From assembly GCF_000271665.2 (NCBI RefSeq), contig NZ_CP010978.1, forward strand, positions 2,016,501 through 2,080,500: a stretch of DNA of 64,000 nucleotides. The letters are read 5' to 3'. Positions 18,338 to 27,114 of this stretch are shown here, one piece after another. A model generated the notes under the pieces. That model did not search any database and had not been told where the DNA came from. It saw nothing but the letters and a program-made list of their open reading frames with translations. Position 1 is the first letter of the stretch; each line of letters starts with the position of its first letter. This stretch comes from Pelosinus fermentans JBW45. GTDB lineage: Bacteria; Bacillota; Negativicutes; DSM-13327. The translations under genes were made by a program, and so were the position numbers.

Positions 18338-19216
18338 TTGCGGGTTGCTAATGTAGCAGGGATAGACTTGATCGTGAGTTATTGGTTTATCGCAATGATC
18401 TTATTCTTCTCTTTAGCTGGTATGATGGTGAAAGTACTTCTCGTGTTTAGTGCAGTGCTCTGGCATGAATTAGCTCACGCAGGGGCTGCCATAGCCTTAG
18501 GATTTTCAGTGCGTGAAGTTGAGTTGCTGCCCTTTGGTGGTGTGGCACGAATCGAAGGGTTGGGGGCCGCCAGTTCAAAAAGTGAGATGATAATAGCCGC
18601 CGCCGGACCAGCAGCAAGTGTGGTTTTGGCGGCTATTGTTTATAGTAGTATGTTTTATTTTAATTTGTGGACTGAAATATGGGATTTTTTTTACAAAGCG
18701 AATATCATGCTGGCAATCTTTAATATGATACCAGGTTTACCTCTTGATGGTGGGCGTATTTTTAGAGCATGGCTGGCTTTATATATAGATTATGGAAAGG
18801 CTACGGCTATTGCTGCTGGTATCAGTAAATGTGTAAGTATTTCGTTGGTATGTATTGTGATTTTTCAATATGTGCAAGGCAGCACAGTAAATATCTCTTT
18901 TTTAGTAGCAGCTATTTTTTTATACACAACCGCAAAGAGTGAATTAAAGGTGGCTGGATTTCGCACTTTGCGCATCATGGCTCAAAAGAAAACCTTACTG
19001 CGTTCAAGGGGAATGATGCCAACAACGCATCTTACCGTTATGGAAGGTGTATTGCTTAAGGATATTGTTCGTTTATTTCGTCCTGATCAGTATTATGTGA
19101 TGCTGGTGGTAAATGATGATTGCAGAGTCTGCGGCACCTTAACGGAGACCGAGGTATGGGAAGGGTTGCCAAAGAATGGTCTACATGCTAGTATTGGTGA
19201 GCTGATAGATTCATGA
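18338..19216 (+). CDS. SpoIVFB-like M50 intramembrane metalloprotease
   Basis: A 292-residue site-2 protease-type membrane protein with five or six helices. The zinc motif HELAH (His about 43) and the second motif LPLDGGRIFRAW (about 133-144) are intact. The C-terminal 80 residues resemble a CBS-like domain, as in SpoIVFB. SpoIVFB cleaves pro-sigma-K during sporulation; no sigK is in the window, so the substrate is inferred. It starts with TTG 18338, five bases after the stop of the SpoIVFA-like gene and behind GGAGAAG, giving a coupled pair. Confidence 0.85.
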   Translation: MRVANVAGIDLIVSYWFIAMILFFSLAGMMVKVLLVFSAVLWHELAHAGAAIALGFSVREVELLPFGGVARIEGLGAASSKSEMIIAAAGPAASVVLAAIVYSSMFYFNLWTEIWDFFYKANIMLAIFNMIPGLPLDGGRIFRAWLALYIDYGKATAIAAGISKCVSISLVCIVIFQYVQGSTVNISFLVAAIFLYTTAKSELKVAGFRTLRIMAQKKTLLRSRGMMPTTHLTVMEGVLLKDIVRLFRPDQYYVMLVVNDDCRVCGTLTETEVWEGLPKNGLHASIGELIDS

Positions 19217-19432
19217 AGCATCTGTAATGAATAAAGCCATCCATAAGATTATTCGTGAATATAGCATTTTTGGCAGGAATTTTTCTTATTATGTAGAACG
19301 TAAGGTAGGATATCTGACTAAACTTTGGATATTTTTGGGCAGTATATATATAATCGAGTAAAATAAACAATATACGTTACTCGATTTTTATACAATAATT
19401 TTTGAAGCAAAATTTGGAGGTTAGTATTACTT
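19217..19432. other. Intergenic stretch with a weak hairpin terminator
   Basis: AATCGAGTAA at 19352-19361 pairs with TTACTCGATT at about 19377-19386, followed by TTTATAC. The rest of the stretch shows no ORF with an RBS. Confidence 0.5.
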
Positions 19433-21286
19433 ATGATAACTTTAGATCCCGCCATGTTAAATCGGGTCATAAAACCTGCCCGATACACTGGAAATGAATG
19501 GAACAGTATAAAGAAAGACCATGATACAGTCTCTGTAACAGTGGCTTTATCCTTACCGGATGTATATGAAGTCGGCATGTCAAATTTGGGATTAAAAATT
19601 TTGTATCAAATACTAAATAACAGGGAGGATACTGCTGCAGAGCGGGTATATGCACCTTGGGTTGATATGGAAGCTGAGATGCGGGAGCGTAATATCCCTC
19701 TCTATACCTTAGAAAGTTTAAAACCAGTTAGGGAATTTGATATAGTTGGCTTTTCCCTGCAATATGAAATGAGTTATAGCAATGTACTAAATATGTTGGA
19801 TTTAGCAGGGATTCCTTTGTTTACAGCAGAGCGGGATGAACACATGCCGATTATTATTGGGGGCGGACCTTGTACATTTAATGCAGAACCTGTTGCTGAC
19901 TTCTTTGACTGTCTTGTTTTAGGAGAGGGCGAAGAAGTAATGGAAGACATTATTGCGGCAGTCTCATCCTGGAAAAAAGCAGGAAAAATAAATGGTAGAT
20001 CAGGAATTTTAAAAAGCCTAGCTCAGATTGGTGGAGTTTATGTACCTTCGCTTTATGATGTAACGTATCATGAAAATGGTATGGTAGCCGAAGTGCTGCC
20101 TAATTGTCTTGAGGCCCCTTTGATTGTGACCAAGCGTGTGGTAAAAGATCTAAATACGGTAGAATACGCTACAAGACCCATTGTGCCTTTTTTGGATATT
20201 GTCCATGATCGCATTATGCTGGAATTGTTTCGCGGCTGTACCAGAGGGTGCCGTTTTTGCCAAGCGGGAGTGCTGTATCGTCCAGTACGAGAACGTCGTC
20301 CAGAATTGCTCTTGAAAATGGCTAAAGAAATGGTAGAAAGCACAGGATATAATGAAATATCTCTCACTTCCCTCAGTTCAGCAGATTATTCTTGTTTGCC
20401 TGATCTTGTTGATTCTTTGATGGGAGAACTAAAAGAGCAGGGCGTGAGTGTGTCTTTGCCATCCCTTAGAATTGATAGTTTTTCCATCGATCTTGCACAA
20501 AAAGTGCAGCAGGTGCGAAAAAGTGGCCTGACATTTGCTCCCGAAGCAGGTTCTCAGCGTATGCGGGATGTGATTAATAAAGGGGTAACGCAAAAGAACC
20601 TAGAGGATGCTGTAAGTGCCGCTTTTCAGGCGGGATGGTCCACGGTAAAATTATATTTTATGATGGGATTACCGACGGAAACAGATGAGGATGTGCTGGG
20701 AATTGCAGATCTGGCTTACAAAGTACTTGATCTATATAAAGAAATAAAAGGACGCAGAGGAGCAAAAGTAACGGTTAGCGTGTCTTGTTTTGTTCCCAAA
20801 CCTCATACTCCTTTTCAATGGTTTGGTCAAGATCTTGCCAGTGAATTTGAACGCAAGCAGCAATTATTAAAAGCGCGCCTTCGGGATCGAAGTATTACCT
20901 TTAATTGGCACGATGCTCGTACCAGTTTCTTAGAAGGAGCCTTTGCCCGTGGGGATAGAAGACTAGGACAAGTATTGCTGAAAGCCTGGCAAAATGGTGC
21001 CAGGTTTGACGGATGGTCAGAGTACTTTAAATATGATGTATGGATGGATGCTTTTAAGACTTGTGAAATCGATCCCTATTTTTATGCAACCCGTCATCGG
21101 GATTTCGATGAAGTGATGCCATGGGATCATTTGTCTTCGGGAGCGTCAAAAGAATTTTTGCAGCGTGAATATGAGCAGGCTGTAACAGAAGAATTAACAG
21201 TTGATTGTAGAAGAGAACACTGTAGTGCTTGTGGTGTATGTCCAGGACTCGGTGTTGAGGTATTAGATTGGGGGAGTCGGGCATAA
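19433..21286 (+). CDS. B12-binding-type radical SAM protein (TIGR03960 family)
   Basis: A 617-residue protein with an N-terminal cobalamin-binding-like/DUF2344-associated region and a central radical SAM domain holding the cluster motif CTRGCRFC (about residues 269-276). A C-terminal Cys-rich tail (CRREHCSACGVCPG) ends it. The family always pairs with a small DUF2344 protein, here the next gene, and in this phylum lies upstream of rng-rplU. The reaction is unknown; a tRNA or rRNA modification is often suspected but not shown. RBS GGAGG precedes ATG 19433. Confidence 0.88.
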   Translation: MITLDPAMLNRVIKPARYTGNEWNSIKKDHDTVSVTVALSLPDVYEVGMSNLGLKILYQILNNREDTAAERVYAPWVDMEAEMRERNIPLYTLESLKPVREFDIVGFSLQYEMSYSNVLNMLDLAGIPLFTAERDEHMPIIIGGGPCTFNAEPVADFFDCLVLGEGEEVMEDIIAAVSSWKKAGKINGRSGILKSLAQIGGVYVPSLYDVTYHENGMVAEVLPNCLEAPLIVTKRVVKDLNTVEYATRPIVPFLDIVHDRIMLELFRGCTRGCRFCQAGVLYRPVRERRPELLLKMAKEMVESTGYNEISLTSLSSADYSCLPDLVDSLMGELKEQGVSVSLPSLRIDSFSIDLAQKVQQVRKSGLTFAPEAGSQRMRDVINKGVTQKNLEDAVSAAFQAGWSTVKLYFMMGLPTETDEDVLGIADLAYKVLDLYKEIKGRRGAKVTVSVSCFVPKPHTPFQWFGQDLASEFERKQQLLKARLRDRSITFNWHDARTSFLEGAFARGDRRLGQVLLKAWQNGARFDGWSEYFKYDVWMDAFKTCEIDPYFYATRHRDFDEVMPWDHLSSGASKEFLQREYEQAVTEELTVDCRREHCSACGVCPGLGVEVLDWGSRA

Positions 21287-21981
21287 TGGCAAAACTACGT
21301 TTAGAGATTACAAAAGGGGAAGAAATACGCTATATTTCTCATCTGGATTATGCCAGTGCTATGGAAAGAGCGATTATACGAGCCAAATTACCCGTAGCCT
21401 ATTCGGAAGGGTTTAACCCTCATATGAAAATATCCTTTGCTTCTGCTTTAGCTGTAGGGGTAACAAGTCAAGCTGAATATATTGATATTGAATGCAAGGC
21501 AGAGATTGATGTAAATCAGGCAGTAGAGCATCTCAAAGCTACATTACCTATGGGAATTCGCATAAAAGGTGCTGCCTACATGCAAGGAAATGTTCCTGCA
21601 TTAATGGCCATTGTCAACCTAGCTACTTATGAAATAACAGTACCGTTGTTAGCAGAAGATATTGGGATTATCGAGGATAGTATCCGATGGTTCAATGAAG
21701 CTGAAGCTGTTTTATATATGAGAGAATCTCCTAAAGGGAAAAAAGAAATAGAAATAAAGCAATATATGGCGAAACCCATTACCCTAACAGCCTTGGAAAA
21801 GGCCGTACGTCTTATATTGGAGATCCGAATTACCCCGACGGGCAGCATTAAGCCAGGAGAAGTCTTAGGAGCCTTGGTGGCTATGTTTGATTTACCTGTG
21901 GACATTGATAATCTATTGATTCACCGTACTGGACTTTATATTAGTAATGTAAATCGGCAGGTGTCACCTGTAGAGCTGTAA
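21286..21981 (+). CDS. DUF2344 (TIGR03936) protein, partner of the radical SAM enzyme
   Basis: A 231-residue protein with the family signature IRYISHLD at the N-terminus and LPVAYSEGFNPHMKISFA at about residues 39-56. It is the usual neighbour, or fused C-terminal domain, of TIGR03960 radical SAM enzymes. ATG 21286 overlaps the upstream stop by one base and has GGGGGAG as RBS; a TTG 18 bases earlier would extend it without support. Function unknown. Confidence 0.88.
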   Translation: MAKLRLEITKGEEIRYISHLDYASAMERAIIRAKLPVAYSEGFNPHMKISFASALAVGVTSQAEYIDIECKAEIDVNQAVEHLKATLPMGIRIKGAAYMQGNVPALMAIVNLATYEITVPLLAEDIGIIEDSIRWFNEAEAVLYMRESPKGKKEIEIKQYMAKPITLTALEKAVRLILEIRITPTGSIKPGEVLGALVAMFDLPVDIDNLLIHRTGLYISNVNRQVSPVEL

Positions 21982-22069
21982 GAAAGAAGAATCAGTAATC
22001 TCACAAATTCTTCAAGAGCAGTTGTAAAATGATAAAATAATGTAAAAAATTAAGAAAGGAGGGAATGGG

Positions 22070-23524
22070 ATGGGAAAAATAATTGTGGTGAATATGACAC
22101 CAGAAGAAACAAGAATGGCAATTCTGGAAGATAAAGAATTGATTGAAGTATCCATAGAACGAACTAAAAGTGGTCACAGTGTTGGCAATATATATAAAGG
22201 GAAAACAAAGAATGTACTTCCTGGTATGCAAGCGGCATTTATTGATATTGGGAGAGAAAAAAATGCTTTTTTATATATTGGCGATGCATTGCCTCAGGGG
22301 GCTGCTCAGGCGCTTGCTGATACTGCCTTAACTGTGGGCAAAGACGTTATGGTTCAAATTGTAAAGGATGCAATTGGCACTAAAGGACCTCGGGCGACTA
22401 CACACTTAACCTTGCCAGGACGATATGTCGTATTAATGCCTACCGTCGATTATATTGCGACTTCAAGACGTATAGGGAATGAAGAAGAACGGATACGGCT
22501 AAAAAAAATTATTGAGAAAGTGCGGCCGGAAGGTATGGGGGTCATTGTTCGTACCATGTCTGAAGGTAAAAGTGAAGAGGATCTACAAAAAGATATAGAG
22601 TATCTTTACAACCTATGGAAGGCACTCGTCGCTAGAAGTAAAAGAGCAGCTGCGCCAATCTTGCTGTATCGTGATGTGGATTTGGTAATTCGTATCGTAC
22701 GTGATTACTTAGCAGATGATGTAGAAACATTTATTTTGGATAACCAAGATGCCTATGGGCGAGTTTGTGACTTGCTTAACTATATGTCTCCAGAGCTGGT
22801 GAGCAGAGTTACCCTCTATCAAGGGAAAGAAGATATTTTTACTCATTTTGGGATTGATGAAGAATTAAAGAAAATTGGCCAGCGTTCTATTTGGCTTGCA
22901 TGCGGTGGATATATTGTAATTGATAAAACAGAAGCGCTAACGGTTATTGACGTGAATACAGGAAAGTTTGTCGGGTCTACTAATTTATCAGATACCGTTT
23001 TTCGAACCAATTTAGAAGCAGCAAGCGAAATTGTTAGACAAATACGTTTGCGAGATATTGGCGGCATTATCATTATTGATTTTATCGATATGGATAAAGA
23101 AGAACAGAAACAGGCAGTATTAGCCGCACTAGCAGAAGAATTTAAACGTGATCGTACAAAAACCAATATACTTGGTTTTACTGTCTTGGGCTTAGTACAG
23201 ATTACACGAAAAAAAGTTCGGCAAAATGTAGAAGGGATGCTTTATAATGAATGTCCATGCTGCGAAGGACGTGGCAGGGTACAGTCCCCTGAAACAGTAA
23301 TGATTAACATCTGGCGCAAGATGCGCTATATCATGAGTCAACCCAGGCGGCAGGGACGTCTTGTCATTCAAGTGCATCCTCTTGTTGCGGAAATGATTAA
23401 AAGTCAAGGCGAGTTAACCCGTATGGAACACGAACTGGCTTGTTCATTACGTATAGAAGCGTTGGCTGAAATGAATCCTGAAATGTTTTCCATCTTGCAT
23501 GAAAGTGATCCTTTAGGAAAATAA
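22070..23524 (+). CDS. rng: Ribonuclease E/G family endoribonuclease
   Basis: A 484-residue RNase G-type protein: N-terminal S1 RNA-binding domain (GNIYKGKTKNVLPGMQAAFIDIG, in parts, about 40-62), the catalytic aspartates in VIDVNTGKFVGS (about 288) and IIIDFIDM (about 331), and the zinc-link CPCCEGRGRVQS (about 405). It lacks the long scaffold tail of RNase E. It processes rRNA and decays mRNA in the cytoplasm. RBS AAAGGAGGG precedes ATG 22070. Directly downstream is the rplU promoter. Confidence 0.93.
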   Translation: MGKIIVVNMTPEETRMAILEDKELIEVSIERTKSGHSVGNIYKGKTKNVLPGMQAAFIDIGREKNAFLYIGDALPQGAAQALADTALTVGKDVMVQIVKDAIGTKGPRATTHLTLPGRYVVLMPTVDYIATSRRIGNEEERIRLKKIIEKVRPEGMGVIVRTMSEGKSEEDLQKDIEYLYNLWKALVARSKRAAAPILLYRDVDLVIRIVRDYLADDVETFILDNQDAYGRVCDLLNYMSPELVSRVTLYQGKEDIFTHFGIDEELKKIGQRSIWLACGGYIVIDKTEALTVIDVNTGKFVGSTNLSDTVFRTNLEAASEIVRQIRLRDIGGIIIIDFIDMDKEEQKQAVLAALAEEFKRDRTKTNILGFTVLGLVQITRKKVRQNVEGMLYNECPCCEGRGRVQSPETVMINIWRKMRYIMSQPRRQGRLVIQVHPLVAEMIKSQGELTRMEHELACSLRIEALAEMNPEMFSILHESDPLGK

Positions 23525-23553
23525 TTGACAAAGCCCATTGCATATGCTATTAT
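23525..23553 (+). promoter_or_regulatory. Promoter of the rplU-prp-rpmA operon
   Basis: TTGACA at 23525-23530, a 17-base spacer and TATTAT at 23548-23553 form a near-consensus sigma-A promoter starting right after the rng stop codon. Confidence 0.8.
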
Positions 23554-23559
23554 CATTCA

Positions 23560-23620
23560 ATGTAGGCGATTATGCTTATGTGTGTCCCAAACCGCACGGA
23601 GAGGTTCCATAAACTTACTT
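23560..23620 (+). ncRNA. Possible L21 leader (autoregulatory 5' UTR)
   Basis: The transcript from the promoter would have a leader of over 200 bases. Its first part contains CCGCACGGAGAGGTTCC, which resembles the L21-leader RNA found before rplU in Firmicutes, where L21 is thought to repress its own operon. The assignment rests on position and partial motif likeness only; the repeat at 23621-23745 interrupts the distance to the start codon. Confidence 0.45.
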
Positions 23621-23745
23621 TGAGATTGCTCAAAAAGCGTCAGGTGCTAGGCGCGACGAGAGGCTGAGTGAAGGCGTACATATTGTACGTTGAACGAAGG
23701 TTCGCAGGAAGCAACGACGCAGATGATGCTTTTTCAGCAATCTCA
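23621..23745. repeat. 125-bp inverted-repeat element in the rplU leader
   Basis: The element begins TGAGATTGCT and ends AGCAATCTCA; the outer arms (TGAGATTGCTCAAAAAGCGT and its partner ending TGCTTTTTCAGCAATCTCA) pair with few mismatches, while the middle contains GTACATATTGTAC as a second small palindrome. It has no ORF. The compact form with terminal inverted repeats suits a miniature mobile or REP-like element, and the element as a whole lies within the transcribed leader of a ribosomal protein operon. Confidence 0.75.
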
Positions 23746-23794
23746 GGTGATACCGTATTCGGCGAGTACTAGAACGAGGGAGGTGTAATAAATA

Positions 23795-24106
23795 ATGTAC
23801 GCAATTATTCAAACTGGTGGTAAACAATATCGCGTTTCTGAGGGTGAGGTTGTTTTCATTGAGAAAGTTGAAGCTGCAGAAGGCGAAGCAGTAGAATTCG
23901 ATCGTGTACTTACTGTCGTAACAGAAGGTAATGTAGTGATTGGTCAACCTCTAGTAGCTGGCGCTAAAGTAACTGGTAAAGTTCTTTCTCAAGGTAAAGA
24001 AAAGAAGATTTTTGTTTTCAAATATAAAGCAAAATCGAATTACCGTAGACGTCAAGGTCATCGTCAACCGTTCACTAAGGTTGTGATCGAGAAGATTGAA
24101 GCATAA
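23795..24106 (+). CDS. rplU: 50S ribosomal protein L21
   Basis: The 103-residue L21 starts [14 protein letters not shown] and contains the family C-terminal signature [15 protein letters not shown]. It binds 23S rRNA in the large subunit. RBS GGGAGGTG precedes ATG 23795. prp follows two bases after the stop. Confidence 0.97.
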   Translation: MYAIIQTGGKQYRVSEGEVVFIEKVEAAEGEAVEFDRVLTVVTEGNVVIGQPLVAGAKVTGKVLSQGKEKKIFVFKYKAKSNYRRRQGHRQPFTKVVIEKIEA

Positions 24107-24108
24107 GA

Positions 24109-24429
24109 ATGATCAAGATAAAGATTATTCGAAACCCAGAACAAGGTATCGTTGAGTTTCGTGTTACTGGACATGCAAATCAAGGTCCTCATGGGCAGGA
24201 TATTGTATGTGCTGGTGTATCAGCCTTAACGCAGACTGCTGTGCTGGGATTGGATCGTCACTTAAGAGCCAGAATACATCTGGATATTGCCAGTGGCAAT
24301 TTAAAGATGTGTTTATTAGATAATCCGGATCGATTAACGAATGCTGTGTTGGAAACGATGCTAATTGGTTTAACCGAGATTGCAAAGGCAAATCCGCAAA
24401 GTGTCCGTATCTCTGAACACAGGAGGTGA
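24109..24429 (+). CDS. prp: Ribosomal-processing cysteine protease Prp
   Basis: A 106-residue YsxB/Prp protein between rplU and rpmA. The catalytic pair is visible: His in VTGHAN (about residue 22) and Cys in IVCAGVSAL (about 34). Prp removes the N-terminal extension of ribosomal protein L27 in Firmicutes. The substrate gene is next, and its product carries the expected [10 protein letters not shown] junction. The start has little RBS and likely depends on coupling to rplU. Confidence 0.93.
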   Translation: MIKIKIIRNPEQGIVEFRVTGHANQGPHGQDIVCAGVSALTQTAVLGLDRHLRARIHLDIASGNLKMCLLDNPDRLTNAVLETMLIGLTEIAKANPQSVRISEHRR

Positions 24430-24436
24430 AGTACAG

Positions 24437-24727
24437 ATGTTTAATTTTAATTTACAGCTATTTGCTCATAAAAAAGGTGTAGGTAGTACTCGTAACGGTC
24501 GTGACAGTGAATCCAAGCGTCTTGGCGTTAAACGTCACGCAGGCGAAGTCGTGACTGCTGGCAGCATTTTAGTTCGCCAGAGAGGTACTCATTTCCATAC
24601 TGGTCAAAATGTTGGCATTGGTAAAGATGATACCTTATATGCAAAAATTGCTGGGCGTGTGGCTTTTGAACGTAAAGGCCGTAACGACCGTCAAGTAAGC
24701 GTATATCCTACAGAAGAAGCTATCTAA
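24437..24727 (+). CDS. rpmA: 50S ribosomal protein L27 with Prp-cleavable extension
   Basis: The 96-residue L27 has a nine-residue leader, MFNFNLQLF, before the mature AHKKGVGST start. This is the motif cut by Prp between F and A. Mature L27 reaches the peptidyl transferase centre. ATG 24437 is chosen because AGGAGGTGA at 24421-24429 is an ideal RBS; a longer open frame upstream overlaps prp. It ends the operon at a strong terminator. Confidence 0.96.
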   Translation: MFNFNLQLFAHKKGVGSTRNGRDSESKRLGVKRHAGEVVTAGSILVRQRGTHFHTGQNVGIGKDDTLYAKIAGRVAFERKGRNDRQVSVYPTEEAI

Positions 24728-24734
24728 TCATTAC

Positions 24735-24772
24735 ACCTGCGGCTATCTTAAAGCCGCAGGTATTATTTTTTT
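24735..24772 (+). terminator. Intrinsic terminator of rplU-prp-rpmA
   Basis: ACCTGCGGCT and AGCCGCAGGT form a ten-base-pair stem with a short loop, followed by ATTATTTTTTTTG. Confidence 0.92.
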
Positions 24773-24902
24773 TGAAGTTGTCTTCTTCAAAGTAGTTGCC
24801 TTACACACAGCAGACAAAAATATCTATAAAACCACACTGGATTGTTGTATAATAGTATAAAATAGTTTAAGATGGGGCTTACAATAGAAGGGATGATTGA
24901 AA

Positions 24903-25118
24903 ATGGAAAATCATGAAGTGTGTGAAGAAATTGTTACTTTATTGAGAAAGCAACGGCATGATTTTGTAAACCATTTGCAAGTTATTCATGCCATGCTGCA
25001 GATGGACCGTAGAGAAAAAGCTCTTTTATACATCGAAGAGTGAGCGAAAGATCCTGCCTTAGTATCTGATGCTGTAAAAGCTTATGAAGAACGCTGTGCT
25101 TACCTACATAAAACCTGA
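24903..25118 (+). pseudogene. spo0B: Remnant of spo0B (sporulation phosphotransferase), truncated by a stop codon
   Basis: An ATG at 24903 with an upstream GAAGGGATG region opens a frame of 46 codons reading RHDFVNHLQVIHAMLQ (His at residue 19) and ending IEE at a TGA (25041-25043). The same frame continues after the TGA with AKDPALVSDAVKAYEERCAYLHKT to a second stop at 25116-25118. The RHDxxNxLQ block is the phosphorylated histidine region of Spo0B-type helical hairpins, and spo0B lies between rpmA and obgE in Bacillus. The normal C-terminal half is missing, so the gene looks broken; a short helical protein of 46 residues cannot be excluded. Confidence 0.65.
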
Positions 25119-25428
25119 TTTTTCGTGATGGTTACAGCAACTTTTTTGAAGTGGACAAGTTCTACCAAAGTGCTAACACTCTATCTTTGATTCGGTAAAG
25201 GTTTTTAATAAGGTTGTTCTCCTTATTAATGCTTCTAAATCTTTGCTTTAAAAGAATAGAGTTGGCGTGTAATTTATTGCATATTGACATATATTACTGA
25301 TAATAGAGCATGTTGCAAAATATACAGTCTTATGAAAGAGTCTATTTCATAATCTGTAATTTTTGATTTTGTAATTGACTTTGATGATGAATACATAGAT
25401 AGGTTGATACCTAAAGGGGTTTTAAAAA
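25119..25428. other. Non-coding stretch between the spo0B remnant and obgE
   Basis: About 310 AT-rich bases without an ORF bearing an RBS. It probably contains eroded remains of the spo0B 3' half, but I cannot recognise any residue pattern, and no convincing promoter stands out. Confidence 0.4.
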
Positions 25429-26700
25429 ATGTTTATTGATAGAGCAAGAATTCATGTAGTATCTGGTAATGGCGGTAATGGTATGTCTAGCTGGCGCCGG
25501 GAGAAGTTTGTTCCAAAAGGCGGTCCAAGTGGTGGGGATGGTGGTCGAGGGGGAGACGTTATATTAATCGTTGATGCCAATACCAACACCTTGATTGATT
25601 TTCGTTATAAACGTAAATTTGTTGCCAATAATGGTGTCAACGGTCAAACGAAAAATATGCATGGTCAGCATGCAGAGCATACCTATATTAAAGTACCACC
25701 TGGTACATTGGTAAAAGATGCTGATACAGGAGAAGTAGTAGCTGACTTGACGAAAGTAGGTCAGCAGGCTGTTATAGTAAAAGGCGGTCGTGGTGGTCGA
25801 GGTAATGCCAGATTTGTTAATAGTGTTAATAGAGCGCCTACCTTTTCAGAAAATGGTGCACCTGGCGCGGAACGTTTCTTACAGCTAGAACTCAAATTAT
25901 TAGCAGATGTTGGATTAGTCGGATATCCTAGCGTAGGAAAATCCAGCATTATATCTGTTGTATCTGCCGCTAAGCCTGAGGTAGCAGCATATCATTTCAC
26001 TACCTTGACGCCGGTACTTGGTGTGGTAAGTCTCGATGAAGGACATAGCTTTGTGCTGGCTGACATCCCAGGTTTGATTGAGGGAGCCAATGAAGGTATT
26101 GGTCTTGGACATGATTTTCTTCGTCACATTGAGCGTACCAAGGTTATACTTCATGTTCTGGACGTATCTGGTTTGGAAGGGCGCGATCCCATAGAGGATT
26201 ACAATAAAATCAATAATGAACTGAAACTATATAATGAGAAATTAGCGACTCGTCCGCAGCTGATTGTTGCTAATAAAATGGATCTGGCGGAAGCCCAAGA
26301 GAACTATCCAAGAGTGGCTGAGCATATGAAAAAACTAGGATATGAACTGTATCCTGTTTCAGCAGCCACAGGAGAAGGATTGCCAGAACTTATGCAGCAG
26401 ACTGCCAAATTATTATTAGAACATGTAGAGGTGCCAGAAGAAGCAGAAGGTACCATTGTATATGAAGCAAAACAAGAAGAAGACTTTACCATCGGCCGTG
26501 ACACAGATGGTGCGTTCCTAATTCGTGGCAGGGGAATCGAAAGATTAGTTGCGATGACTAATTTTGATAATGATGAAGGTGTACGACGCTTTCAGCAGCT
26601 CTTTAAACGTATTGGTATTGAAAGTGCCCTTAAAGAAAAAGGGGTTCAGGAAGGCAATACGGTACGGATTGGCGAAATGGAATTTGAATTTAGAACATAA
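25429..26700 (+). CDS. obgE: GTPase Obg
   Basis: A 423-residue Obg GTPase: glycine-rich Obg domain (RREKFVPKGGPSGGDGGRGG, about residues 21-40), G domain with GYPSVGKSS (about 165-173), DIPGLIEGA (G3) and NKMD (G4, about 283), and a C-terminal OCT domain. It acts in 50S ribosome maturation and stress control and, in Bacillus, is required to start sporulation. RBS is weak (AAAGGGG). yhbY follows 13 bases downstream. Confidence 0.96.
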   Translation: MFIDRARIHVVSGNGGNGMSSWRREKFVPKGGPSGGDGGRGGDVILIVDANTNTLIDFRYKRKFVANNGVNGQTKNMHGQHAEHTYIKVPPGTLVKDADTGEVVADLTKVGQQAVIVKGGRGGRGNARFVNSVNRAPTFSENGAPGAERFLQLELKLLADVGLVGYPSVGKSSIISVVSAAKPEVAAYHFTTLTPVLGVVSLDEGHSFVLADIPGLIEGANEGIGLGHDFLRHIERTKVILHVLDVSGLEGRDPIEDYNKINNELKLYNEKLATRPQLIVANKMDLAEAQENYPRVAEHMKKLGYELYPVSAATGEGLPELMQQTAKLLLEHVEVPEEAEGTIVYEAKQEEDFTIGRDTDGAFLIRGRGIERLVAMTNFDNDEGVRRFQQLFKRIGIESALKEKGVQEGNTVRIGEMEFEFRT

Positions 26701-26713
26701 AGGGGAACAATAA

Positions 26714-27031
26714 GTGGAAGAAATTACAACATTAACAGGTAAGCAGAAACGATATTTACGATCCTTGGGAAGCACTATGGACCCTGTAGTGCAGATTGGT
26801 AAAACAGGAATGTCAGCTAGTTTGCTGGATAGTACGAAAGATGCATTAATCGCGCGTGAATTAATTAAAGTACGTGTGCTCCAAAATTGCAGTGAGGCAC
26901 CGAAAGAAATAATTGCACAATTGGCAGAAGCAGCAGGGGCTGAATTAGTCCAGATTATTGGGCGCAATGGCCTTTTATATAAACGAAACCGCAATCCAGA
27001 AAAAAATCATAAAATAGAATTACCTAGTTAA
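26714..27031 (+). CDS. yhbY: YhbY/CRM-domain RNA-binding protein
   Basis: The 105-residue protein is a single CRM domain with LTGKQKRYLRSLGSTMDPVVQIGKTG in pieces at the N-terminus and the conserved GGAE/LVQIIGRNGLLYKR type C-terminus. CRM proteins bind pre-ribosomal RNA. It starts with GTG 26714 after AAAGGGGA and sits in the obg-yhbY-proB-proA string. Confidence 0.9.
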   Translation: MEEITTLTGKQKRYLRSLGSTMDPVVQIGKTGMSASLLDSTKDALIARELIKVRVLQNCSEAPKEIIAQLAEAAGAELVQIIGRNGLLYKRNRNPEKNHKIELPS

Positions 27032-27042
27032 CAACAAAACGT

Positions 27043-27093
27043 AACCACAAAGGCACAAAAGAACATTCTTTTATGCCTTGGTGGTTCAAATTT
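27043..27093. repeat. CACAAAG-type palindromic repeat, copy 2, possible terminator
   Basis: AACCACAAAGGCACAAAAGAA pairs with TTCTTTTATGCCTTGGTGGTT, making a near-perfect palindrome of about 45 bases, followed by CAAATTTTT. It belongs to the same family as 14090-14192 and 29620-29712 and may act as the terminator of obgE-yhbY. Confidence 0.75.
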
Positions 27094-27114
27094 TTACATA
27101 CGGGTGGGAGTGAC

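Noticed and set aside
25284-25304. Promoter for obgE with TTGACA at 25284
   Set aside because: The nearest -10-like element is only about 9 bases away, far from the required 16-18.
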